DNA from: Streptomyces deccanensis | GTDB lineage: Bacteria > Actinomycetota > Actinomycetes > Streptomycetales > Streptomycetaceae | Assembly: GCF_022385335.1 (NCBI RefSeq) | Contig: NZ_CP092431.1 | Coordinates: 2,790,001 to 2,854,000 of the forward strand | Direction: 5' to 3' | Length of the DNA: 64,000 bases | In this document: one piece after another, positions 27,187 through 35,206 of the stretch | Layout of the letters: each line of letters begins with the position of its first letter | How positions within the stretch are numbered: the stretch's first letter is position 1 | Position numbers and translations under genes: made by a program | Notes under the pieces: generated by a model | What the model saw: the letters and a program-made list of their open reading frames with translations, nothing else | Databases searched by the model: none | What the model was told of the DNA's origin: nothing

Positions 27187-28609
27187 CCGACCCCGCGGGC
27201 GGGTCTCGGCCCGGGTCCGGATCCTGCTGTGGCTGCTGCTCGTGATGACCGTGGCGCTCGCCTCGGTGGCGACGACCACGCGGTCGATCCTCCTGCGGGA
27301 CGTGGACCAGCGCGTCAACGACCTGCTGGCGCAGGAGGCCGGGGAGTTCACCAACCTCCAGGAGGAGGGCGTCGATCCGGAGACCGGGCGGCCCTTCACC
27401 GAACCGGCACGGCTGCTGACCGTCTTCCTGCAACGCCAGAACGCCGACGCCGACGAGGAACTGATCGGGCTCGTCGGCCGGCCCGGTGGATCCCCCCGAT
27501 TTCTCCGACAGCAGCGGGAGATCGCCGTCGCGCTGCCGCTGTACAAGGACGCCGACGCCCAGCGGAGAATCTTCGACTCGCCCGGCTCCTCCGGCACCCT
27601 GGAACGGGCCGCCGGGGAGATCCGCTGGGCGAAGGTGGAGGTGGCCCGGTACGGGGCCGCGCCGGACGCGGCGTTCGTGGTCGCCTTCCACCCGGCGGGC
27701 GAGAAGGCCCGCGCCGACGAGGTGTTCCGGGTGCTCCTCGCCATCTCCGGGGTCGCCCTGCTGATGACGACCGGTATCGCCTGGGTGGTCGCGGGCCGGA
27801 TCCTGAAACCCGTACGGCTGGTGCGGTCCGCGGCCGCCCAGCTCACCGAGCAGGACCTCACCCGACGCATCCCGGTGCACGGCCGGGACGACGTGGCCGC
27901 GCTCGCCGAGACCTTCAACGCGATGCTCGACCGGCTGGAGCGGGCGTTCGCCGCACAGCGGGAGTTCGTCGACGACGCGGGCCACGAGCTGCGCACCCCC
28001 ATCACCATCGTGCGCGGCCATCTGGAGCTGATGGGCGACGATCCCGCCGAGCGCGAGGAGACGGTCCGCCTGGTCACCGACGAACTGGACCGGATGAGCC
28101 GCATCGTCGAGGACCTGCTCCTGCTCGCCAAGGCCGAACGGCCCGACTTCGTCAGCCCCGAACCGGTCCAGCTCGCCGAACTCACCGCCGACGTCTACGT
28201 CAAGGCCCGCACCCTCGGCGACCGCGACTGGCAGCTCGCCGAAGTGGCCGACCGCGAGGCCGAGTTGGACCCCCAGCGGATCACCCAGGCGATGGTCCAG
28301 CTCGCCCAGAACGCCGTGCAGCACACCACCGCCGGCCAGACCATCCGCGTCGGCTCCCGCGCCGAGGGCGCGACGATCGAGCTGTACGTCGTCGACTCGG
28401 GGCCCGGGGTGCAGCCGCAGGACACCGAGGTGATCTTCGAGCGGTTCCGGCGGGGCACGGCCCGGCGCGGCGCCCGCGGCTCCGGCGCCGGACTCGGTCT
28501 GTCGATCGTCCGCGCGATCGCCGAGGCCCACGGCGGCCGGGTCCGGCTGCACCCGACCGAGGGCGGCGGCGCGACCTTCGTGCTGACCCTGGAGGAGGCT
28601 CGCGCATGA
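27113..28609 (+). CDS. OmpR-partner sensor histidine kinase
   Basis: 498-residue membrane kinase: first helix RILLWLLLVMTVALASVA, an extracytoplasmic sensor of about 150 residues, second helix VLLAISGVALLMTTGIAW, HAMP domain, HisKA with phospho-His in DDAGHELRTPITIV, and HATPase with NAVQHT, DSGPGVQ and GSGAGLGLSIVRAI. The GTG at 27173 is an alternative start that would shorten the overlap with the preceding gene to 14 bp. Followed after 28 bp by its response regulator. Confidence 0.9.
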   Translation: MTTMTTPPSRTAGTTPTTAPVTTADRPRGRVSARVRILLWLLLVMTVALASVATTTRSILLRDVDQRVNDLLAQEAGEFTNLQEEGVDPETGRPFTEPARLLTVFLQRQNADADEELIGLVGRPGGSPRFLRQQREIAVALPLYKDADAQRRIFDSPGSSGTLERAAGEIRWAKVEVARYGAAPDAAFVVAFHPAGEKARADEVFRVLLAISGVALLMTTGIAWVVAGRILKPVRLVRSAAAQLTEQDLTRRIPVHGRDDVAALAETFNAMLDRLERAFAAQREFVDDAGHELRTPITIVRGHLELMGDDPAEREETVRLVTDELDRMSRIVEDLLLLAKAERPDFVSPEPVQLAELTADVYVKARTLGDRDWQLAEVADREAELDPQRITQAMVQLAQNAVQHTTAGQTIRVGSRAEGATIELYVVDSGPGVQPQDTEVIFERFRRGTARRGARGSGAGLGLSIVRAIAEAHGGRVRLHPTEGGGATFVLTLEEARA

Positions 28610-28637
28610 AACCGACGGACACCGAAGGGGCTCTCCC

Positions 28638-29312
28638 GTGAACCGCATCCTCATCGTCGAGGACGAGGAACGCATCGCCTCGTTCGTGGAGAAGGGCCTG
28701 CGCGCGGGCGGCTTCACCACGACCGTGGTCGGCGACGGCGACACGGCCTACGAGTACGCCCTCACCGGCGGCTTCGACCTGATCGTCCTCGACATCGGGC
28801 TCCCCGGCCGCGACGGCTTCACCGTCCTGCGCGAACTGCGCGAGGCCCGGGTGACCGTCCCGGTGATCGTGCTGACCGCCCGCGACTCCGTACGCGACAC
28901 CGTGGCCGGCCTGGAGGGCGGCGCCGACGACTGGATGACCAAGCCGTTCCGCTTCGAGGAACTGCTCGCCCGGGTCCGGCTCCGGCTGCGCACGGCGGCA
29001 CGGACGCCCGAGGTGACGATGCTGCGCAGCGGCGAACTGACCCTGGACCTGCGGACCCGGCGGGCGAGGGCCGGGGACCGCCTGGTGGACCTGACCGCAC
29101 GGGAGTTCGTCCTCCTGGAGCTGTTCCTGCGCAACCCCGGCCAGGTCCTGTCCCGGGAGCAGATCCTGTCCCACGTGTGGGGCTACGACTTCGACCCGGG
29201 TTCGAACATCGTGGACGTGTACGTGCGGGCACTGCGCAAGAAGCTCGGGGCAGGGCAGTTGGAGACGGTGAGGGGCATGGGCTACCGGCTGCCGACAGCC
29301 GCGCCCCGATAG
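28638..29312 (+). CDS. OmpR/PhoB-family response regulator
   Basis: 224 residues. Receiver domain: VEDEERIASF, phospho-Asp in LIVLDIGLPGRDG, switch Thr in VLTARDS and Lys in MTKPFRFEELL. C-terminal winged helix: TAREFVLLELFLRNPGQVLS, SREQILSHVWGYDFDPG and VRALRKKLG. The GTG start follows GAAGGGG. It is the cognate regulator of the upstream kinase; the stop codon lies inside a terminator hairpin. Confidence 0.93.
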   Translation: MNRILIVEDEERIASFVEKGLRAGGFTTTVVGDGDTAYEYALTGGFDLIVLDIGLPGRDGFTVLRELREARVTVPVIVLTARDSVRDTVAGLEGGADDWMTKPFRFEELLARVRLRLRTAARTPEVTMLRSGELTLDLRTRRARAGDRLVDLTAREFVLLELFLRNPGQVLSREQILSHVWGYDFDPGSNIVDVYVRALRKKLGAGQLETVRGMGYRLPTAAPR

Positions 29313-29352
29313 GGGCGCGGGGCTGTGTCGATATGCGGCTCCGCCGCGTGGG
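29300..29352 (+). terminator. Terminator overlapping the stop codon, with type-B repeat
   Basis: An 8-bp stem CGCGCCCC/GGGGCGCG with loop GATA (29300-29319) includes the response-regulator TAG. Downstream sequence to 29352 is an inverted near-copy of the repeat at 8852-8913. Confidence 0.65.
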
Positions 29353-29389
29353 CGCGAGAAGCCCCACAGACCCGCGGCCGAATAACGAC

Positions 29390-30865
29390 GTGAAGCTTCC
29401 TTCATATACGGCTCATCAAGGACTCACCGCCAGGCTGAACCCTTCCTATGTGACCCTGAACCTCCGCCTGGCCACCACCCTCTGCGTAGCCCTCTCCCTC
29501 TGCGCCCTACTCGTCGTCCCCGGCAACTTCCCGGGCCTGGGCGGAGACGCCCGCCTCACCCTCGCGGTGTTCGCACTGGCGACGGCCGCCTGGATCGGCA
29601 CCCCCATCGACGACACCTACATAGCCCTGGGCGCCGGGCTCGCCCTCACCGTCACCGGGGTCATCAGCGACGACACCCTCTTCCGCACCCTCGGCGACGA
29701 CACCGTATGGCTGCTGATCTGCGCGTTCGTCCTGGCCGCGGCGGTGACCCGGACGGGCCTCGCGGGAAGGGCCGCGGCCTTCCTCGTCAGCGGCGCGCGC
29801 ACCGTACGGCAGCTGACGCACCTGACGACGGCGGCGCTCGTCGTGACCGCGTTCGCCGTGCCCGCCACCTCGGGTCGCGCCGCACTCGCGCTGCCCGTGT
29901 TCCTGGCCCTCGCCAAGGCGCTGGCCGACCGGAGACGACTGGTCGTGATGCTCGCGCTGTTGTTTCCGACCGTGATTCTGCTGTCCGCGGTGGCGACCCT
30001 GATCGGTGCGGGAGCGCATCTGATCACCGTGTCGGTGCTGTGGGAGGCGACGGGCGACCGGATCGGTTTCACCGAGTGGCTGCTGCTGGGCCTGCCGCTG
30101 GCGATCGTGTCGTCCCATCTCGCGGCCGAGGCAGTCCTGTTGACGACGACCCGACGCGAGGACCGCCGCGGCCCCGTGCGGATCACGGCGGAGGAGATCC
30201 AGCGGCACAGCGAGCAGCCGGTGACGGGCCCCTGGTCCCCCGCCGAGTCGCGCTGTGCCCTGCTGCTGGCCACGGTCGTGGTCCTGTGGTGCAGCGAGCC
30301 GCTGCACCGGGTGTCCCCGGCCGTGGTCGCGCTGATCGGGGCGGTCGTCGCGTCCTCCCCGGCCCTCGGCACCGTACGGCTGAAGGACGCGCTGCGGACC
30401 GTGCCCTGGTCGATGCTGCTCTTCATGGCCGCGACGATGGCGATGGGCATCGCGCTCAGCGACTCGGGAGCGGCGAAGTGGCTGGTCTCGGGGCTGCCCC
30501 CGGGGCTCGCACCGCCGCTCTTCCTGGTCGTGGTCGTGGTGCTGAGCACGGCCGCCCATCTGGTGCTGCAGTCGCGGTCGGCACGATCGTCGGTGCTGGT
30601 CCCGCTGGTGGTCGCGGCGGCCGTGGGGGCCGGGGTCAACCCGGTCGCCGCCGCGCTCGCCTCCACCGCCGCGGCCGGCTTCTGCCACACCCTCCCGGCC
30701 TCCGCGAAGCCGGTCGCCCTCTTCGCCGACCTCCCCGGCACACCCACCTACACCCCTCGTGACCTGCTCCGCCTCTCCGCCGTCCTGGCGCCGCTGACCG
30801 CCGCCCTGGTCGTGCTCTTCGCGGTCGCCGTGTGGCCGCTGGTGGGCGTCCCGCTCGTCCCGTAA
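29390..30865 (+). CDS. SLC13-type anion permease
   Basis: About 491 residues with 11-12 hydrophobic segments and repeated loops of the divalent anion:Na+ symporter (SLC13/DASS, ArsB-like) superfamily, such as TLGDDTVWLLICAFVLAAA, AVPATSGRAALALPVF and ALASTAAAGFCHTLPASAKP in the re-entrant regions. Likely transports a dicarboxylate, sulfate or related anion. The start is uncertain: GTG 29390 and GTG 29450 both lack a ribosome site. Glycerate kinase follows after 24 bp, hinting at uptake and use of a small organic acid. Confidence 0.82.
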   Translation: MKLPSYTAHQGLTARLNPSYVTLNLRLATTLCVALSLCALLVVPGNFPGLGGDARLTLAVFALATAAWIGTPIDDTYIALGAGLALTVTGVISDDTLFRTLGDDTVWLLICAFVLAAAVTRTGLAGRAAAFLVSGARTVRQLTHLTTAALVVTAFAVPATSGRAALALPVFLALAKALADRRRLVVMLALLFPTVILLSAVATLIGAGAHLITVSVLWEATGDRIGFTEWLLLGLPLAIVSSHLAAEAVLLTTTRREDRRGPVRITAEEIQRHSEQPVTGPWSPAESRCALLLATVVVLWCSEPLHRVSPAVVALIGAVVASSPALGTVRLKDALRTVPWSMLLFMAATMAMGIALSDSGAAKWLVSGLPPGLAPPLFLVVVVVLSTAAHLVLQSRSARSSVLVPLVVAAAVGAGVNPVAAALASTAAAGFCHTLPASAKPVALFADLPGTPTYTPRDLLRLSAVLAPLTAALVVLFAVAVWPLVGVPLVP

Positions 30866-30889
30866 CCACTCCCGAGGAGCCCTGAGAAC

Positions 30890-32134
30890 ATGTTGAACCG
30901 AGTAGCCGTGGCCCCCAGTGGCTTCAAGGAGTCCCTGTCCGCCGAGGCCGCCGCCGAGGCCATCGCGGAAGGTGTCCGCCGGGTGCTGCCCGACGCGGAG
31001 GTGGACCTCATCCCCCTGGTGGACGGCGGCGAGGGCACGGCCGCCGCGCTGGCCGCCGCCACCGGGGGCCGTCTGGTCCCCCTGCACGCCACGGGCCCGG
31101 TCGGCGAACCGGTCGAGACCCACTTCGCCCTGATCGGTTCCCACGACCCGGCGACCACGGGGACGGCCGTGGTGGAGATGGCCGCCGTCGCGGGCCTCTC
31201 CCTCGTCCCGCCCGCGCTGCGCGACCCCGGCGCGACGACCACGTACGGCGTCGGCGAGCTGATCCGTGCCGCGCTCGACAGGGGCGCCCGGCGGATCCTG
31301 GTCGGCTGCGGCGACTCCGGTACGTCGGACGGCGGGGCCGGCGCCCTCCAGGCGCTGGGCGCACGACTCCTGGACGCGGACGGCGCCGAACTACCGCCAG
31401 GAGGACGGGAGTTGCGGCGTCTGCACCGGCTCGACCCGACCGGGCTCGACCCCCGCCTCGCGGGCGTGGAGCTGCTCGTCGCCTGCAACCCGTTCAACGT
31501 GCTGTGCGGTGAACGGGGAGTCGCCAGGGTCTTCGGCCCGCAGAAGGGGGCCACACCGGCACAGGTCGAGGAGTTGTCCTCGGCCCTGGAGAACTGGGCG
31601 TACGTCCTCACCCGGGACCTGCCCGGCAGCCCGGCCGGCATCGACCTCCGGCACGGCCCCGGCACCGGCGCCTCCGGTGGTCTCGGGGCCGGACTCGCCG
31701 CCCTGGGCGCCCGGTTGCTCCCCCGCTTCGAGGTGCTGCTGGGCCACCTGGACCTCGACGCCCGGCTCGCCCGCGCCGACCTGGTCATCACCGCCGAGGG
31801 CGCCCTCGACCACCAGACACCGCGCGGCAAGGTCCCCGCCGAGGTGGCCCGCCGCGCCAAGCTGCACGCCCGCCCGGTCCTCGCCCTCGCGGGCACCCTC
31901 GGCGAGGGCGCGCACGAGGTGCCCGGCGTGGACGCGTACACCGGCATCCTGCCCGCGCCGATGGCCCTCGCCGAGGCCATGGTCCGCGCGAGCGAACTCC
32001 TCACGGACGCCACGGAACGGGCCCTCAGGATGATCGTGCTGGGCGCACGGGTGACGGCCGACAGCAGAGGCACATCGGGGTCACCCCGCGTCGATCACAC
32101 GGCCGGGACACAACGCCCGTCCTCCGTGCGGTAG
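30890..32134 (+). CDS. Glycerate kinase
   Basis: 414-residue GarK/GlxK-type kinase phosphorylating glycerate, commonly to 2-phosphoglycerate. Motifs: VAPSGFKESLSAEAAAEAI, PLVDGGEGTAAALAA, GCGDSGTSDGGAGALQALGA, VFGPQKGATPAQVE and TAEGALDHQTPRGK. GAGGAG lies 10 nt before the ATG. Its last 40 bp overlap the 3' end of the convergent aminotransferase gene, an unusual antisense overlap. It probably shares a transcript with the permease. Confidence 0.92.
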   Translation: MLNRVAVAPSGFKESLSAEAAAEAIAEGVRRVLPDAEVDLIPLVDGGEGTAAALAAATGGRLVPLHATGPVGEPVETHFALIGSHDPATTGTAVVEMAAVAGLSLVPPALRDPGATTTYGVGELIRAALDRGARRILVGCGDSGTSDGGAGALQALGARLLDADGAELPPGGRELRRLHRLDPTGLDPRLAGVELLVACNPFNVLCGERGVARVFGPQKGATPAQVEELSSALENWAYVLTRDLPGSPAGIDLRHGPGTGASGGLGAGLAALGARLLPRFEVLLGHLDLDARLARADLVITAEGALDHQTPRGKVPAEVARRAKLHARPVLALAGTLGEGAHEVPGVDAYTGILPAPMALAEAMVRASELLTDATERALRMIVLGARVTADSRGTSGSPRVDHTAGTQRPSSVR

Positions 32135-33456
32135 TTCCACTTCGCGCCGTCCCGTACGAGCTCCTTGACCGCGCCGACGAACCGCTCCACGTGCTCGTCG
32201 GGGGTGCCCGCGCCGAAGCTCACCCGGATCGCGTTGAGGGACCGCTCGCCGGGCGCGGCCTCGGGGGCGCCGCACTCGCCCTGCGTCTGCGGGTCGCTGC
32301 CGAGGAGGGTGCGGACGAGGGGGTGGGCGCAGAACAGGCCGTCGCGTAGGCCGATGCCGTACTCGGCGGAGAGCGCGGCAGCGAAGTGGGAGCTGTTCCA
32401 GCCCTCGACGACGAAGGAGATGACACCGACGCGCGGGGCGTCGTCCCCGAAGAGCGAGAGGATCCGCACCTCGGGCACCTCGGCGAGCCCGGCGCGCACG
32501 GTGTCGATCAGGTGCCGCTCCCGGGCGACCAGCGTGTCGAACCCCGCCTCGGTGAGGGCCTTGCAGGCGGAGGCGATGGAGTAGGCGCCGATGACGTTGG
32601 GCGAACCGGCCTCGTGCCGGGCGGCGGTCTCGTGCCACTCGACGTCGATGCCGCCGTCGGTGCGCCGAGTCACCTTGCGGGAGGCACCGCCGCCGGCGAG
32701 GTACGGCTCGGCCGTGGCGAGCCAGTCGGCGCGGCCGGCCAGGACGCCCGAGCCGAAGGGCGCGTACAGCTTGTGGCCGGAGAACGCGACCCAGTCGACG
32801 TCCAACTCCTGTACGGACAGCGGGTGGTGAGGCGCCAGCTGGGCGGCGTCGAGGACGATCCGAGCGCCGTGCGCGTGCGCGGCGGCGGCCAGCTCACGCA
32901 CCGGCCAGATCTCGCCGGTGACGTTGGAGGCGCCGGTGACGCAGACCAGCGCGGGCCCGTGCGGGTCGCGTCCCGCGAGCGCGGTCTCCAGCGTGGTGAC
33001 GGCCTGCTCCGGCGTCCGGGGAGCGTCCAGGTACGTCACCCGCGCGTCGCGCCAGGGCAGCAGCGAGGCGTGGTGCTCGGTCTCGAAGACGAAGACCTGG
33101 CAGTCGGCGGGGAGGGCGGCGGCCAGGAGGTTCAGCGAGTCGGTGGTGGACCGGGTGAACACGACCTGGTCCTCGGCCCGGCAGTCGAGGAACTCCGCGA
33201 CGGTCCTGCGGGCGTTCTCGAAGAGGTCGGTCGACAGCTGGGAGAGGTAGCCGGCGCCTCGGTGGACGCTGCCGTAGTAGGGCGCGTACGCCGCCACGTC
33301 GTCCCACACCCGCTGCAGCGCGGGGGCGCTGGCCGCGTAGTCGAGTGCGGCGTAGGTGACCTCGCCGCCGGTGACGAGCGGGACGGTGACATCCCGGCCC
33401 AGAACGGGCAGAGGGGCACAAACGGACTGGGCGGCGGCAAGGGTGGAGACAGACAT
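32095..33456 (-). CDS. Class V PLP-dependent aminotransferase / cysteine desulfurase-like enzyme
   Basis: 453 residues of fold-type I PLP enzyme in the SufS/NifS/Csd class: YLDYAASAPAL-like N-terminus (YAALDYAASAP), FTRSTTDSLNLLA, TEHHASLLPW, IVLDAAQLAPHHP and the PLP lysine in AFSGHKLYAPFGSGVL. A SufS-type active-site Cys loop is not evident near the C-terminus (GLFCAHPLVR is the nearest Cys), so it may be a desulfurase, lyase or related sulfur-amino-acid enzyme. Start ATG has GGGAG 7 nt upstream. A SAM-IV-type riboswitch in its leader ties it to methionine/SAM metabolism. Confidence 0.85.
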   Translation of the reverse strand: MSVSTLAAAQSVCAPLPVLGRDVTVPLVTGGEVTYAALDYAASAPALQRVWDDVAAYAPYYGSVHRGAGYLSQLSTDLFENARRTVAEFLDCRAEDQVVFTRSTTDSLNLLAAALPADCQVFVFETEHHASLLPWRDARVTYLDAPRTPEQAVTTLETALAGRDPHGPALVCVTGASNVTGEIWPVRELAAAAHAHGARIVLDAAQLAPHHPLSVQELDVDWVAFSGHKLYAPFGSGVLAGRADWLATAEPYLAGGGASRKVTRRTDGGIDVEWHETAARHEAGSPNVIGAYSIASACKALTEAGFDTLVARERHLIDTVRAGLAEVPEVRILSLFGDDAPRVGVISFVVEGWNSSHFAAALSAEYGIGLRDGLFCAHPLVRTLLGSDPQTQGECGAPEAAPGERSLNAIRVSFGAGTPDEHVERFVGAVKELVRDGAKWNYRTEDGRCVPAV

Positions 33457-33548
33457 GGGGGGACTCCCGTGAGGAGGCATGCGGAAAGAAGGCATGCGGA
33501 GGAAGGAAAAGAAGAGAAAGGGGTGCGCGGAGGCGGGGCTCGGCGGCC

Positions 33549-33569
33549 CTATCGCATTCGCTTGCTCAC
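33549..33569 (-). CDS. Six-codon upstream ORF in the riboswitch leader
   Basis: A GTG start preceded by AGGGAG with a 6-nt spacer opens a frame encoding MSKRMR, then TAG. It begins about 6-10 nt after the riboswitch aptamer. Two of six codons are CGA, rare in Streptomyces. Its position suggests that the aptamer gates its ribosome site, or that its translation affects the downstream gene; this is inference. Confidence 0.4.
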   Translation of the reverse strand: MSKRMR

Positions 33570-33574
33570 GGAAG

Positions 33575-33699
33575 ACTCCCTCGAAGCCGCGCTTGCCGTA
33601 GACCTCGCTGCCTACGGCCCGGTCTTCACCCGGGGCACCCCGCCACGGAAGGAGGGTTGCCGGACAGCCAGCCGGGGCTATGGACTGTCACTCATGACC
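33575..33699 (-). ncRNA. SAM-IV-type riboswitch
   Basis: On the minus strand the leader starts GGTCATGAGTGACAG and contains CCCCGGCTGG, CCGGCAACCCTCC, GGGGTGCCCCGGGTGA and GACC closing the first stem. A 3' hairpin GCCGTAG...CTACGGC follows. Order and sequences match the actinobacterial SAM-IV aptamer, which shares the SAM-I core but lacks P4 and has the extra 3' hairpin. The candidate promoter fits, starting transcription just before it. It should repress the class V PLP gene when S-adenosylmethionine is high. Confidence 0.85.
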
Positions 33700-33707
33700 T
33701 GAACCAG

Positions 33708-33737
33708 AACGTACGTGAAGTGATCGCCGCGCCGCAA
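33708..33737 (-). promoter_or_regulatory. Promoter of the riboswitch leader
   Basis: On the minus strand TTGCGG (33737-33732) and TACGTT (33713-33708) are spaced by 18 bp. The predicted start, about 33701, falls two bases before the aptamer. Confidence 0.6.
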
Positions 33738-33810
33738 CTCGTGTCCGGATCGCGGGATGGGGCGCGTGAGGGGTTGGGGGTGCGTGTTTCGTCGGCGGGT
33801 GCGGGTCCGG

Positions 33811-33976
33811 TGGGGGCTGATCGCGCAGTTCCCCGCGCCCCTGAAAAGCAGGGGCTGCGCCCCTCGCTTATCATCCCGCAGCCCCCTCGCCTTTCAGGCC
33901 CGCAGGGCCCGGTCTTTCAGGCCCGCAGGGCCTGGGCTTCTAGGGGCGCGGGGAACTGCGCGAGAAGCCCCACCGA
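33811..33976. repeat. Intergenic repeat with two inverted cores
   Basis: Left core at about 33821-33841 and right core at about 33943-33965 flank a GCAGGGGCTGCGCCCC hairpin and two tandem copies of TTTCAGGCCCGCAGGGCC, of which other copies have one. It separates the riboswitch promoter from the trpD stop. Confidence 0.8.
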
Positions 33977-34014
33977 ACCCGCACCCGACAACGCACCCGC
34001 GCCCACCCGACGAC

Positions 34015-35079
34015 CTACCGATTCGTCGCAGCGACCCACCGCTCGAGAACCCCACGCGCCGCCCCGGAATCGATCGACTCCGCGGCCTTGGCCATTCCAC
34101 CCCGCAACTGCTCCGCCAGCGGCGCGGACGTCGGCTCCAGCGCCACCAGCGCCGCCGCCGAGTTGAGCAGCACCGCGTCCCGTACGGGACCGGTCTCCCC
34201 GGCCAGCAGTCGCCGCGCGACATCCGCGTTGTAGGACGCGTCTGCCCCCCGCAACGCCTCCACCGGCACCAGCTCCAAGCCCACGTCACGCGGGTCGAAG
34301 CTCTCTTCGGTCACCTTGCCGTCCCGCACGACCCACACCCGCGAGGTCGCCGTGGTGGTCAGCTCGTCCAGCCCGTCGTCACCGCGGAAGACCAGGGAGG
34401 AGTTCCCGCGCTCGGCGAAGACACCGGCCATGATCGGCGCCATCCGGGGGTCGGCCACACCGACCGCCTGGGCCCGCACCTTCGCCGGGTTGGCCAGCGG
34501 CCCGAGCGCGTTGAAGACGGTCCTGATGCCCAACTGCCCACGCGCGGCCGCCACATGGCGCAGCGCCGGATGGAACTTCACCGCGAAGCAGAAGGTGATC
34601 CCGGCCTCCTCGGCGACCTCGGCCACCCGCTGCGGCGTCAGCTCCAGATTGACGCCGAGCTTCTCCAGCACGTCGGACGCCCCGGACGCCGACGACGCGG
34701 CCCGGTTGCCGTGCTTGACGACCTTCGCGCCGGTGCCGGCGACGACGATCGACGACATCGTGGAGATGTTGACCGTCTTGGCGCCGTCCCCGCCGGTGCC
34801 GACGATGTCGACGGTCTTCCCGGACACCTCGATCACCTTGGCGTGCTCGTACAGTGCCTCGACGAGACCGGTGATCTCCTCGACGGTCTCCCCCTTGGCC
34901 CGCAGGGCCACCACGAACCCGGCGATCTGCGCGTCCGTCGCCTCGCCGCGCATGATCTGGTCCATCGCCCAGAAGGTGGCGCCGGCGTCCTGGTCCTGCC
35001 CGGACAGCAGCGCGTTCAGCACGGCGGGCCAGGAACGGCCCGCCGCGGTGTCGCCTCCAGCGGGGGTCACAGCGCTCAT
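34015..35079 (-). CDS. trpD: Anthranilate phosphoribosyltransferase
   Basis: Transfers phosphoribose from PRPP to anthranilate in tryptophan synthesis; 354 residues. PRPP loop [32 protein letters not shown], and [14 protein letters not shown] are characteristic. The ATG has CAGGAG 5 nt upstream; a longer frame to 35121 is unlikely. No other trp gene adjoins it, and no attenuator-like Trp-codon leader is seen in the 60-bp upstream gap. Confidence 0.96.
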   Translation of the reverse strand: MSAVTPAGGDTAAGRSWPAVLNALLSGQDQDAGATFWAMDQIMRGEATDAQIAGFVVALRAKGETVEEITGLVEALYEHAKVIEVSGKTVDIVGTGGDGAKTVNISTMSSIVVAGTGAKVVKHGNRAASSASGASDVLEKLGVNLELTPQRVAEVAEEAGITFCFAVKFHPALRHVAAARGQLGIRTVFNALGPLANPAKVRAQAVGVADPRMAPIMAGVFAERGNSSLVFRGDDGLDELTTTATSRVWVVRDGKVTEESFDPRDVGLELVPVEALRGADASYNADVARRLLAGETGPVRDAVLLNSAAALVALEPTSAPLAEQLRGGMAKAAESIDSGAARGVLERWVAATNR

Positions 35080-35142
35080 AGCCGCTCCTGGGTGTCGTAG
35101 CAGAGAAGAACAGAACCCCACCCTATCCAGGTCGGAGCACGG

Positions 35143-35181
35143 CGAAGGGCCCCCGTCCGAAGATCGGACGGGGGCCCTTCG
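35143..35181. terminator. Terminator after the ctaE-qcrCAB operon
   Basis: An 18-bp perfect stem (CGAAGGGCCCCCGTCCGA and complement) with a 3-nt loop lies 26 bp beyond the qcrB stop and just upstream of the trpD start. No U-tract. Confidence 0.85.
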
Positions 35182-35206
35182 ACCGTGGTGTGGCGAAGCA
35201 AAGCGA

